Positions 44,460 through 53,528 of a stretch of 64,000 bases of DNA are shown piece after piece. The stretch comes from Martinezella miluonensis (lineage in GTDB: Bacteria; Pseudomonadota; Alphaproteobacteria; Rhizobiales; Rhizobiaceae): assembly GCF_900094545.1 (NCBI RefSeq), contig NZ_FMAH01000028.1, positions 1-64,000 of the forward strand, written 5' to 3'. The position numbers were made by a program, and so were the translations under genes. Below the pieces are notes generated by a model. It did not search any database, was not told the origin of the DNA, and was given only the letters and a program-made list of their open reading frames with translations. Numbering within the stretch: the first letter of the stretch is position 1; each line of letters begins with the position of its first letter.

Positions 44460-46061
44460 ATGAACAAAACCAAGCCATTGAGGGTCGGCGTTCTTATCGC
44501 GCGCGCGCGCGCGCTCGAAAACTGGGAGCTTATGATCCTGGATCGCATTATCGCGGCGCCTTGGCTGGAGCTGGCTGCTGTATTCACCCATTCGCATGCG
44601 TTTGGGGAAGGCAAAGTTTCGAAGCTGTTATCCTGGGGCGCGCGATTGGAGGCCAGTGCTTTGGCCCGCCAACCGGCCTACTGTCCAAAACATTTCGATA
44701 GCCGGCACCATTTTATCGATATTTACGATGCCGACAGCCACAAGACATGCACCGCCGACAATATCACCGCGGCATCGTTGCGCCGCCTGAAGCTCGACCT
44801 TGTCATCCGCATGATCCCAAAGAGCATGGCTGACGATGCGATCGCCGCTTTGCCTTTCGGGGAATGGGCCTTCAATCTCTCCGATCAGCGATCTGCCGAT
44901 ATGGCTTGGTTCGGCTATGCCGAGGTTCTTGCGCGTGCTTCCACGGCAGACTTGGTTCTTTATGCGAAGTGCGGCAGCGAAGCCGACAGGCTGGAGATCG
45001 CGCGGGCGGCGTTCAATATCAAACCCAGTGCGGCAAGATTGAGTGCATTCGTGCGGGAGCGAAGCGTGACACTGCTGCTGCGTGAATTGGCGCGCTTGGC
45101 CGACAACAGGCGGTTCACTCCGTCCGCCTTCGTCGATCCAGTCGGCGCGCATGCGCCGTCGCTCGGCAACCTCCTTCGTTACGGAAGCATCGTCGCTGGC
45201 TCAATCTCACGCAAGGCGTTCAGGTCGGTGACAACGAAACTCCGCGCCAGTCCCGCGATTTGGACGCTCTATACAGGGCGCGGTCACATCGGCGATTTCG
45301 ATCCCAGCAGCGCGGTCGAAATTCCACCTGCCGGCAACAGCATCAAGGCCGATCCGTTCCTGTTCCAACATCAGGGTCAATGCTATCTGTTCTACGAGGC
45401 CTATTCCCGCAGCGACCGCAAGGCTCACATCGCGGTCGGTCGTTTTGACGGCAACGCGCTCATACAGGTCGGGGTCGCATTGGAACGTCCCTATCATCTT
45501 TCCTATCCGTTCATATTTCGCGATGGCGATGAGATCTTCATGATACCGGAAACGCACCACGCCCGGCGCCTGGAGGTCTGGCGCTGCTGCGAGTTTCCCC
45601 TGAAATGGGAGCTTCATGCCACGGCCTTCGAGGGCCAGTCGCCCGCCGACAGTGTTTTGATCCGTCACGGCGGCAAATGGTGGCTATTCACCAACCTGTC
45701 GGATTTCCATGCCTATGAAGATCACTGCAGCGAGCTCTATCTATTTGAGGTCGATGGCCCAGCCCTCAAGGACATAAAGCCTCACAAGCGGAATCCCGTC
45801 GTTATCGGCAGTACAGACGCTCGCGGTGCGGGGCGCATCTTCGAGCATGAGGGCAGGCTCCTACGCCCCTCGCAGAACAATACGCATGGCATCTATGGCT
45901 ACGGGCTCAATATCATGGAGATCGAGAAGCTCACGGTGGACGATTATCGCGAGCGCCGCATCCGGACGATAACGCCGAGTTTCAAGGCGGGTCTCCACGG
46001 CTGCCACCATTTCGATGCGACCGATGGGCGTTACATTCTCGATGCGAGATTGACCAACTGA
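44460..46061 (+). CDS. Formyltransferase-like domain fused to a GINT1-type beta-propeller
   Basis: About 533 residues from ATG 44460 (AAGGGG eight bases upstream; ATG 44427 would add 11). The first 215 residues resemble formyl-transferase folds (RVGVLIARARALENWELMIL; LVIRMIPKSMADDAIAALPF) but the canonical Asn-x-His catalytic segment reads FNLSDQ. The rest repeats propeller-like strands such as KADPFLFQHQGQCYLFYEAY and HLSYPFIFRDGDEIFMIPET, as in bacterial proteins related to glucosamine inositolphosphorylceramide transferases and found with polysaccharide genes. Last gene of the NRPS operon, 42 bases after the thioesterase. Role unknown: possibly acyl or sugar transfer. Confidence 0.7.
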   Translation: MNKTKPLRVGVLIARARALENWELMILDRIIAAPWLELAAVFTHSHAFGEGKVSKLLSWGARLEASALARQPAYCPKHFDSRHHFIDIYDADSHKTCTADNITAASLRRLKLDLVIRMIPKSMADDAIAALPFGEWAFNLSDQRSADMAWFGYAEVLARASTADLVLYAKCGSEADRLEIARAAFNIKPSAARLSAFVRERSVTLLLRELARLADNRRFTPSAFVDPVGAHAPSLGNLLRYGSIVAGSISRKAFRSVTTKLRASPAIWTLYTGRGHIGDFDPSSAVEIPPAGNSIKADPFLFQHQGQCYLFYEAYSRSDRKAHIAVGRFDGNALIQVGVALERPYHLSYPFIFRDGDEIFMIPETHHARRLEVWRCCEFPLKWELHATAFEGQSPADSVLIRHGGKWWLFTNLSDFHAYEDHCSELYLFEVDGPALKDIKPHKRNPVVIGSTDARGAGRIFEHEGRLLRPSQNNTHGIYGYGLNIMEIEKLTVDDYRERRIRTITPSFKAGLHGCHHFDATDGRYILDARLTN

Positions 46062-46768
46062 CCTATATCCTCGTCGCGGTAGCGCAGGCATACGCGGCGC
46101 CCTCCGGTTGAGGCGACGACAGCGCCGGCGAAGTTGATTGGCGTTTCAAGCTCCAGAACGGCCCAGTTTGCGGGTGCGCCTGCATCCCCTTCAAGCCGCT
46201 CCAATCGCGATTCACTCGACCTGTCGAAGGTGACATCGAAACTGTCCAGCGGCAGCGACAAGCCTGCACCGTGGGCCTTGATGAACGCTTCCTTGCGTGT
46301 CCAGCACCGATAGAAGCCATCCATGTAGCTATCTGCTGGCAAAGATCGAAGTGTCTGATATTCCCGGAGGGAAAAGAACCATTTTGCAATGTCTTCCTTC
46401 AGGAAACGAATTTCCTCGATATCGATGCCGAGTTCGTAGCGATCCGAAACGGCAAGGACTGCCAGATCTGCGCTATGGCTGAGATTGAAGTGGATGGGGT
46501 AAGCGCCGTAAGCCTGTACGGAAGGCTTTCCGTTGTCGCCATAATCAAAACCTATCGATCGTGGTGAAATTCCGAGATAGCGCCCCAAAATGATCCGCAT
46601 TCCGGTTCTTGCGGCGACAAAGCGTTGCCTGTCCCGATCACGGACGAAGCGAATTGTCCGAATGCATTCGTCAAGCGATAGTAACGCGGCAGACATACCA
46701 AGGTCGGGCGGCGGCGTGTCCAGCTTCCAACTCCAGACGTCGATGGTGTCAGGCCCGATGCTTTCCAT
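46031..46768 (-). CDS. Sfp-type 4'-phosphopantetheinyl transferase
   Basis: 245-residue enzyme moving phosphopantetheine from CoA to the carrier-domain serines of the NRPS-PKS proteins. The magnesium-binding motifs are both present: LGIDIEEI and, about 45 residues on, CWTRKEAFIKAHGAGLSLPL; FNLSHSADL lies ahead. Its last 31 bases overlap the end of the convergent beta-propeller gene. One base separates it from the DegT gene upstream, so they form one transcript. This is the activator that the assembly line needs. Confidence 0.92.
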   Translation of the reverse strand: MESIGPDTIDVWSWKLDTPPPDLGMSAALLSLDECIRTIRFVRDRDRQRFVAARTGMRIILGRYLGISPRSIGFDYGDNGKPSVQAYGAYPIHFNLSHSADLAVLAVSDRYELGIDIEEIRFLKEDIAKWFFSLREYQTLRSLPADSYMDGFYRCWTRKEAFIKAHGAGLSLPLDSFDVTFDRSSESRLERLEGDAGAPANWAVLELETPINFAGAVVASTGGRRVCLRYRDEDIGQLVNLASRM

Positions 46769-46769
46769 G

Positions 46770-47954
46770 CTAAACCGTCGCGTAATAGAGGTGGTCGTTT
46801 ATCGATCTTGCTTGCCGCGACATTCGCCTGGCCATGTAGGCGACCAGCGCCACGGGATAATTCTCCCCAAGACTGATCCGGCAACTGCGCTTCAGGATAT
46901 CGATAGTTTGTGCGCAGAGATCCGGCGTGTACTCGATCTTCCGCTCCGTCCAGAGGAAGGGGTTCATCGCCGGATGGCCAGTGCGTTGCTGTAGAACCGG
47001 TTGCCAGTTGGTGTAGACATGGCGGCTGGAATCGAAAAGCCGATAGACACCGCGCTTGTTTTCCTCGGCAAATCTCTTGGCCTCCTCCGATGTTTCGAAG
47101 ATGACATGGAGGCCGGCGGCGTTGTTGACATCGTTGTGAGGGCCGACAATGAGGTTCGCGTTTTTGGCGAAGATTTCGCTCATCACATCATAGCGCTCGC
47201 GCATGCGGGCGATCATGGGATCAAGCCTCTTCAGCTGCACATTCAGCATGGCGCCCTGAATCTGGCTCGCTTTGAAATTCACTCCCAGCAGAGGCGGTTC
47301 GTTGGCATTGTCGAGGTGCCCACGAAACATCGAGCCGATGTCGTGATACATCCGGGCGCGTGCAAACAGCCGCGCATCGTTGGTCACGACAGCGCCGCCC
47401 TCCCCGCAATTTATGTTCTTGAATTGGTTGAAGCTGAATGCGCCGGCATCGCCGATCGCGCCAACCCGCTTGGTCTTGTAGCGCAACCCGACGGACTGAC
47501 AGGCATCTTCGATGACCACGAGATTGTTCTCGCGGGCAATCCGCATGATGCTGTCCATGTCGCACACCACGTTCGACATATGGACTGGAATGATCGCCCT
47601 CGTCTGCGGTGTGATTTTGCGCAGGATATCCTGCGGATCCATGGTGAGCGTGTGGTCGATGTCGACCAGAACCGGCACGGCACCGGCTGCCAACGGAGCT
47701 GCAGCGGTTGCGATCCAGGTATAGGCCGGCACCAGCACTTCATCGCCGGGGCCGATACCGGCAGCGACCAGCGCGGAAATCAGAGCTCCGGTCCCGCTGC
47801 TTATGGTGAGCGCATGCCGAACGCCGAATTTGGTACAGAAATCGGCTTCGAAACGTCCCAGAGGGCCACCGGTCTCGTCGCTGTATCGCGCCAATTTGCC
47901 AGAGACAAACACCGGCGCGAGCGCCAACCACTCCCGTAACCCTACCTTGGCCAT
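46770..47954 (-). CDS. DegT/DnrJ/EryC1/StrS-family aminotransferase
   Basis: 394-residue PLP enzyme. Key regions: ISSGTGALISALVAAGIGPG, VPAYTWIATAAAPLAAGAVP, the Asp of VVIEDACQSVGLRYKTK and the Schiff-base lysine in FKNINCGEGGAVVTN. Family members make amino sugars for polysaccharides and antibiotics, or act on cyclitols. It could supply an amino sugar or an amino-acid precursor; the locus supports both. Followed by the phosphopantetheinyl transferase. Confidence 0.88.
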   Translation of the reverse strand: MAKVGLREWLALAPVFVSGKLARYSDETGGPLGRFEADFCTKFGVRHALTISSGTGALISALVAAGIGPGDEVLVPAYTWIATAAAPLAAGAVPVLVDIDHTLTMDPQDILRKITPQTRAIIPVHMSNVVCDMDSIMRIARENNLVVIEDACQSVGLRYKTKRVGAIGDAGAFSFNQFKNINCGEGGAVVTNDARLFARARMYHDIGSMFRGHLDNANEPPLLGVNFKASQIQGAMLNVQLKRLDPMIARMRERYDVMSEIFAKNANLIVGPHNDVNNAAGLHVIFETSEEAKRFAEENKRGVYRLFDSSRHVYTNWQPVLQQRTGHPAMNPFLWTERKIEYTPDLCAQTIDILKRSCRISLGENYPVALVAYMARRMSRQARSINDHLYYATV

Positions 47955-48166
47955 AATTTTCGTTCCCCCGGAAAATAGGCATTTGCTGAAGAGCCTATCG
48001 TGTGATTACCGCATTTTCAGCATGGACTTCCGACTAAAAAGACCAACGGAACTGGCCGGATTACCTATCCGAAATCGGTAGACATCACCCCTGCCTATAC
48101 CAATCGAACAATTATCCGCGCGCGCGCGATGCTGGTAGAAAATGGGAAAGTGGTGGGAAAACGATC

Positions 48167-49882
48167 ATGATGAGCCGTGACTTGAGATCCATGCCGCATG
48201 GCATTGAAATATACGCCGATATTGCCATTGTCGGCGGCGGTCCGGCCGGAATTGCGATCGCGCGCGAGCTTGCCGACACGCGGATCCGTGTTCTCGTCAT
48301 CGAAAGCGGCGGCAGCGACTACGAGGCCGAAATTCAAACGCTAAATTCTGTCGAAAGCATCGGCCAGCCTTCCGTCTCGCCGAATGCCGTACCTGAAGGA
48401 CGGGGTTATAGCGGCAGGCTGGCATGGCTGAACGATGTTCCGGCATTTGAGTTGCGAAACCGCATGCTTGGCGGCAGCAGCCATACCTGGATCGGTAAAT
48501 GTGCCGCCTTCGATGATGTGGATTTCCGCAGTCGGCCCTGGTTGCCGCTTTCCGGCTGGCCGATTGAGCGTAGTCAATTGCTGCCTGCCCTTGATCGCGC
48601 CGCCAAACTGCTCAACCTCGGACCCAATCGTTACGATGAAAGCCTCTTTGCGCTGCTGCACTCGACCCCGGACGATCTCGGCCTGGATAGGCGGCTGCTA
48701 CGGCCATTCTTCTGGCAGTTCAGTCACATGCGTAGTCAGCGCGCCGTGCCGACACGATTTGGCCGCCTCGCACTCGATATTACCGCCACGAACATAGATT
48801 TTCTGACGCATGCGACGGTGACCCGGATCAACATCGACAGCCATGGCCGCAGCGTGACGTCCCTCGACCTCAAGAGTGCGGCAGGCCGGGGTGCAAGCGT
48901 ACATGCGAATACGATCGTTCTTTGTGGCGGCGGTATCGAAAATGCACGCCTCCTGCTTGCGTCAAACTCTGTGCTGCCTGCGGGTATCGGCAACGGATAC
49001 GACGTCGTCGGCCGCTATCTCTGCGACCATCCACGAACGTCGCTCTGCCGTTTCACCGGACGCGATATCGACCCTATTGCGCAACACTTCAACTTCTATG
49101 GCCTAAGCCACGACGGACGAACGCAATTTTATCTCCGGGGTCTGTCTTTGAGCCCGGAAATCCAGGCGCAAGAAGGCCTGACGAATTGCGCCGCCTATCC
49201 CGTTCAGATCTACGCTCAGGACGACCCCTGGATGGCGCTCTGGCGCCTGACGAAGGGAGCGAGCAAGACGTTCAAGGGAGATCTGCTGGCGGTGGCGAAA
49301 TCGGCGGATATGGTGACCTCGGGGCTCTACAATCGTCTGGTGCGGAAGCGCGGCTTGCCGCACCGCTCGACCGAATTGCGCTTCGACGTCATGGCCGAAC
49401 AGCAGCTCAATGCCGAAAGCCGCATTACGCTCACGGAGCGGCGTGACAAGTTCGGTCAACCGTTACCGCGCATCAACTGGAAGATCGGCACATGCGAGAT
49501 AGGCAGTGTGAAACGGTTGGCGCTGGTGATCTCCGACGAATTCGCTCGCGTCGGCCTGGCGAAGCCGAAGCTTCCGGACTGGATCGCCGGAGGCGAGAGT
49601 GACGCGCCCGTGTTCATGGATATGGCTCACCCTTCCTGCACCACACGCATGGGAACCGATCCGCGGACAAGTGTCGTCGATATCAATGCTATGGTTCATG
49701 GCACCGAGGGCTTGTTCATTGCGGGCAGCTCCGTGTTTCCGACACCCGGCCATGCCAATCCGACCTTGATGCTGCTTGCCCTGTCGATCCGGCTCGCCGA
49801 CCACCTCAAGCAGCGACATGCGGCCACGCAGTCGCACAGGCCGCATGTGAGCGAACCGGACCTATCCCTCCAGCAAGGCTAG
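48167..49882 (+). CDS. GMC-type FAD oxidoreductase of the NRPS/polysaccharide locus
   Basis: 571 residues. FAD motif IVGGGPAGIAIARELAD with LVIESGGSDYE, conserved GGSSHTWIGKC in the middle, and the C-terminal HPSCTTRMGTD and NPTLMLLALSIRLADHL with the catalytic His/Asn pair. It is divergent from the aminotransferase gene and its last four bases overlap the convergent methyltransferase gene. Probably tailors the peptide product or a sugar by alcohol oxidation. The N-terminus could start at ATG 48170 (one codon later). Confidence 0.85.
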   Translation: MMSRDLRSMPHGIEIYADIAIVGGGPAGIAIARELADTRIRVLVIESGGSDYEAEIQTLNSVESIGQPSVSPNAVPEGRGYSGRLAWLNDVPAFELRNRMLGGSSHTWIGKCAAFDDVDFRSRPWLPLSGWPIERSQLLPALDRAAKLLNLGPNRYDESLFALLHSTPDDLGLDRRLLRPFFWQFSHMRSQRAVPTRFGRLALDITATNIDFLTHATVTRINIDSHGRSVTSLDLKSAAGRGASVHANTIVLCGGGIENARLLLASNSVLPAGIGNGYDVVGRYLCDHPRTSLCRFTGRDIDPIAQHFNFYGLSHDGRTQFYLRGLSLSPEIQAQEGLTNCAAYPVQIYAQDDPWMALWRLTKGASKTFKGDLLAVAKSADMVTSGLYNRLVRKRGLPHRSTELRFDVMAEQQLNAESRITLTERRDKFGQPLPRINWKIGTCEIGSVKRLALVISDEFARVGLAKPKLPDWIAGGESDAPVFMDMAHPSCTTRMGTDPRTSVVDINAMVHGTEGLFIAGSSVFPTPGHANPTLMLLALSIRLADHLKQRHAATQSHRPHVSEPDLSLQQG

Positions 49883-50730
49883 CCAAGACGGAAATAGAAA
49901 CCGGCGCTCTCGCTGCGGCCGAGCTCAGGGTGAGTATCGATCGCGCGCGACAGCGCGGGAATGGACCAGCGATCGACCTGCCTGTAGCCGAGCCCTGCGA
50001 TGTCGCCGACGAAATCCGCCTCGTTACGCATGTGGTAAGGGACAAAGGATTTGCCGATGCGTTCGAGCGTGACAATGGTGCTGCCCTTGCGCAACGCGAC
50101 CTTGTTGAGGATCAGGTGATGCGGCAGGGACGGCATTTGCATCAGGAGGCTGGACAGCGGCGTGTCGAGATATTGCATCAGTCCCGATCCGAGGAACAAT
50201 GGCATCTCGCCCGCGTCTTCGACGCGGTTGACAAAATGCAAGCTCGTCAGCCTCTCCTTTTCGGCAAGGTTTCGGCCGGCGCGAATAATGGCCGGCAGAT
50301 CGTACACCGTCCAACGAAATGAGCCTTCCAGCGGCAGCAATGGGCGAAAGGCGCGATACTTCGTGCCCATATGGCCCCCTGCATCGACAAGGCCATCGAT
50401 CTCGCCCAGCAGGCTGCGAAGCCAGAACAGCACCGGATAGTCCCACGGTGCCACTTCACACATTTTGGCATAGGCCACGGGCGCGATCTCGTCGTGGTCG
50501 TAACCGGCCAGCCTCTGCCTGCGGGCCGCAACCATCGCGGCTTCAAAGGTGGTATACGCGCCCGTAAACCGCCGTGGAAAGGGCGACAGATAGTTCAGCC
50601 GCCCTCTGGCAAGGCGGAGTGGCGCAAGCCCGTAGGCGGCCGCCTGTGCGGTTCCCTTAAGGATTGTGTACGCATAGCCTGCCCACCATAAGTGGGACCA
50701 TAATGAATTCGTCATCTTGCCTACCCCCAA
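49879..50730 (-). CDS. TIGR04325-type methyltransferase
   Basis: About 283 residues; resembles the putative methyltransferase family often found in polysaccharide loci. YTTFEAAMVAARRQRLAGYD, then the glycine-rich VDAGGHMGTKYRAFRPLLPL, a WTVYDLPAIIRAGRNLAEKE segment, and a C-terminal SAGFYFRLG. Start ATG 50730, or ATG 50715 (MTNSLW). Downstream of the flippase gene by 36 bases, same strand. Could methylate a sugar of the repeat unit. Confidence 0.78.
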   Translation of the reverse strand: MGVGKMTNSLWSHLWWAGYAYTILKGTAQAAAYGLAPLRLARGRLNYLSPFPRRFTGAYTTFEAAMVAARRQRLAGYDHDEIAPVAYAKMCEVAPWDYPVLFWLRSLLGEIDGLVDAGGHMGTKYRAFRPLLPLEGSFRWTVYDLPAIIRAGRNLAEKERLTSLHFVNRVEDAGEMPLFLGSGLMQYLDTPLSSLLMQMPSLPHHLILNKVALRKGSTIVTLERIGKSFVPYHMRNEADFVGDIAGLGYRQVDRWSIPALSRAIDTHPELGRSESAGFYFRLG

Positions 50731-50766
50731 TCAGCACCTATTCGATCGCCGCGATTATCATCTGAT

Positions 50767-52272
50767 CTACGGGATCGTCGCCGTCCCTCCACCCACCTTC
50801 TTCAGAACAAGAAGCGTGCAGACATAGATGGCGCCGCCCGAGACCACCTGCAGCAGCACCGTCAACACGCGCTGCATGCTGAGCGATCCGGCGAAATAGC
50901 CGAGCGCGGTGACTGCTGCCGCCATCAGCGCGACTGCTATCGCAACATAGCCGCTCTTGCGCATGATCTCTGCCCAGCCAAGACCCCCATAGCATTTCTG
51001 CAGACGCATCGACGTTAGGAAGGCGACCAGGGAGGCTACGCATTGCCCCCACGCCGCAGCGACGACGCCGAAAGGTGCGAGCGCCAGGACAAGCGCGACG
51101 GAAACCACGGCATTGAACAGCAGAGCGGGCGGCATGCGCCTGATATTGCCTGACAAGGATAGCAGCGCTTCCGTAACATAACCCGGCATCAACAGAACCT
51201 GCTTCACCGACAGGATCGCCACGAGAATCGCCGCCGGTGCCCATTTCTCGCCGAGCACGATGTCGATCAGATCGGACGATATCAGCGAAAGGCCGAGATA
51301 GACCGGCGTGGAGATCGCCATGAGAACCATCATGAAAACGGTCGCGGACGGGCCGATATCCCGAGCCTGCCTTCCATCCGAGCCGATCCCCAGCGCCGAG
51401 CGGCGAAACAGTGTCCAGGCAAGCATGCGCGCCGGCTCGCCGATAAGTTCTGAAAATGCCGCCACGATGCGCTCGGCCACCCGAAAATAGCCCGCCTCCG
51501 TAAGCCCGAGAAAGCTGCCGATCGCGAGCGTTCCGGAATAGGAGCGCAGGAAGAGGATCAGCCGGTTCGACAGGATGTGACCTGAAAACCCGAGAACCTC
51601 GCGTGCAAAGGGCCAGGTCAAATGCAGTCTTGGACACCAACCGAGCACGGCTGCCGAACCGGCAAGGCAGACCAATTGCGAAACGAGCCGGCCGGCGGCA
51701 AGGGAAAAGACATTCCACCCGAGCCAAAGCCCGAGCATCGTCACGCACAGGCCCGCAATCTCGCTCGCTATCCGGATAATGGACTGCTTGCGCAGCAGGC
51801 CGCGAGCAATCAATAGCCCCTCATAGACCGCATAAAGCGACGCCGGCAAAAACCAGCAACTGAAAAGAGCCAGGAGAAGCGCTTCGTGCGGCCGGTGGAA
51901 AAGAAACCAGGCGATGGCGGCGCTGAACGCCCCGATGATCGTCACAAGCACGCCGGCAAGGATCGAGATCGTGCCGATCTGGTCGAGTTCCCGGTCGGTA
52001 CACTCGGCCTTCATGACAAACTCGCCCCACCCGCCTTCCGCGATCACGACAAGCATGACCACGATAGCGGAGCTGAACGCGTAGAGGCCGAATTCTGCCG
52101 ATTCCAACGCGCGCGCAGCAACAAGGAAGATCAGAAGCTGCACGGCCTGCGAAACGATTTTCGAGACGAGCGTCGATGCTCCGTCGCCGATTACCGCCGG
52201 CGTACGGGAGCGAAGCCAATGTTTCAGACTGGCCCAACCAACACCTTTAGGGCGAGGCGATAGGCTATCCAT
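50767..52272 (-). CDS. Wzx-like polysaccharide flippase
   Basis: About 501 residues with 12-14 membrane segments and no long soluble part. It fits the oligosaccharide/LPS flippase family: a first helix with SKIVSQAVQLLIFLVAARAL followed by SAEFGLYAFSSAIVVMLVV. The start ATG 52272 (MDSLSPRPKG) has GGTGGG upstream; the longer frame to 52410 is unlikely. Moves lipid-linked repeat units across the inner membrane; the only exporter-like gene near the NRPS genes. Confidence 0.85.
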   Translation of the reverse strand: MDSLSPRPKGVGWASLKHWLRSRTPAVIGDGASTLVSKIVSQAVQLLIFLVAARALESAEFGLYAFSSAIVVMLVVIAEGGWGEFVMKAECTDRELDQIGTISILAGVLVTIIGAFSAAIAWFLFHRPHEALLLALFSCWFLPASLYAVYEGLLIARGLLRKQSIIRIASEIAGLCVTMLGLWLGWNVFSLAAGRLVSQLVCLAGSAAVLGWCPRLHLTWPFAREVLGFSGHILSNRLILFLRSYSGTLAIGSFLGLTEAGYFRVAERIVAAFSELIGEPARMLAWTLFRRSALGIGSDGRQARDIGPSATVFMMVLMAISTPVYLGLSLISSDLIDIVLGEKWAPAAILVAILSVKQVLLMPGYVTEALLSLSGNIRRMPPALLFNAVVSVALVLALAPFGVVAAAWGQCVASLVAFLTSMRLQKCYGGLGWAEIMRKSGYVAIAVALMAAAVTALGYFAGSLSMQRVLTVLLQVVSGGAIYVCTLLVLKKVGGGTATIP

Positions 52273-52557
52273 CAACCCACCACCATGGAAGGTAGATGTA
52301 AGTGAAAACTCGTTCTCACGCTCCTTGGTTGATAATTTCCGCCGACGTGCAGCATGTAACTGCGCAATTGTTTCCAGTCTTGCTCCTGATAAAAGGCACA
52401 GCGCTCCCATTCAGGACACGATTCCGCGTAATGAAATATTGTCTGTGGACGGGGCAAGTCGGAGCTAGACGTTTTTGTTTCACAGAAGTTATTGTTCCGA
52501 ACACCAGAGTCGGATCTAAATTCTTGGCGGTGAAAAAAGGGCTTGCCGGCAATTGCC

Positions 52558-52716
52558 ATGCAAAACCAAGCAGAGCAGCTTATGAATGACGATAAGCATG
52601 ATCCCAACGCCTCGAAGCAGCAAGGCGGATCGCGCCAGAAATATCTGCTTCGCTGGATTTTGGTGATCTTCTGCCTTGCCGTGTGGATCGCCATGGCCGC
52701 GCTTCTCATTTGGTGA
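52558..52716 (+). CDS. Possible small single-span membrane protein
   Basis: 52-codon frame from ATG 52558 (or 44 codons from ATG 52582) ending TGA 52714. The acidic/polar N-terminus is followed by KYLLRWILVIFCLAVWIAMA and ALLIW, a convincing membrane helix. It lies between the flippase and ExoY-like genes on the opposite strand, and its end overlaps the latter by 11 bases. Ribosome sites are weak, so existence is unproven. Confidence 0.35.
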   Translation: MQNQAEQLMNDDKHDPNASKQQGGSRQKYLLRWILVIFCLAVWIAMAALLIW

Positions 52717-53398
52717 GACGTTCTTTTTCGTTGCGCGCGAACAGCACGACGCCGACGGTTTTTACCAGAATTGCAAAGTCGGCGCGCAGTGAGCGACTAT
52801 GGAAATAATCGAGGTCGAACTGAACGCGCTCCTCATAGGTGGTCTCGGCTCGACGATTGACCTGCCAGAGGCCGGTGATGCCCGGCCGAAGCCCTAGATA
52901 GCAATAGAGGTTTGGTCCATAGCGCTCGAGCTCCGCAGTGACGACGGGACGAGGTCCGACCAGGCTCATGTCGCCGCGCTGAACGTTGAGCAATTGCGGC
53001 AACTCGTCTGCGCTGGTCATCCGCAGGTACTTTCCGAGCCAATGCACGCGCGGATCGCTCTTGAGCTTCTGCGTCGACAACCATTCCTGTCTTCGCGTCT
53101 CATCACATGCCAACAGTTCCGCGAGCTGCCGGTCGGCATCCTTGCGCATCGTGCGGAATTTCAGGCATTCAAACGGGCGTCCGTAACGGCCAATGCGCGA
53201 ATGGCGGTAAATGATGGGGCGACCGTCGACCAGAAGCAACGCGATCGCAATTACCAGCAGCGCCGGTGCCAGGAACACCAGTCCCAGCCCGGAAAGAACA
53301 AGGTCGACAATCCGTTTGGAGCGGTCCAGCCGTTCTGCCCGCTTCACCTCGCCGCGAGATCGCTCGCGGTGAGCAACGCTGTCAAAAGTCGATAACAT
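52706..53398 (-). CDS. ExoY-like undecaprenyl-phosphate sugar phosphotransferase
   Basis: 230-residue priming enzyme that moves a sugar-1-phosphate to undecaprenyl phosphate, starting the polysaccharide repeat unit. One membrane helix (VDLVLSGLGLVFLAPALLVI) is followed by the catalytic region: RIGRYGRPFECLKFRTMRKD, LGKYLRMTSADELPQLLNVQ, GDMSLVGPRPV and LRPGITGLWQVNRR. No long N-terminal membrane part, so it is the short ExoY type. Located 130 bases after the GT4 gene on the same strand. Confidence 0.9.
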   Translation of the reverse strand: MLSTFDSVAHRERSRGEVKRAERLDRSKRIVDLVLSGLGLVFLAPALLVIAIALLLVDGRPIIYRHSRIGRYGRPFECLKFRTMRKDADRQLAELLACDETRRQEWLSTQKLKSDPRVHWLGKYLRMTSADELPQLLNVQRGDMSLVGPRPVVTAELERYGPNLYCYLGLRPGITGLWQVNRRAETTYEERVQFDLDYFHSRSLRADFAILVKTVGVVLFARNEKERLTK

Positions 53399-53528
53399 CT
53401 CTTTGACCCCTCACCACATCGATGCCTCTTTCAAAGCTGCCAGCTACCCTCATCCTTGACAATTGACCCTGCGGGCATTGGCCTAGTCCCATTGGCGTAG
53501 GGCGCGGGCGCAAGGCTAACCACAAGCC

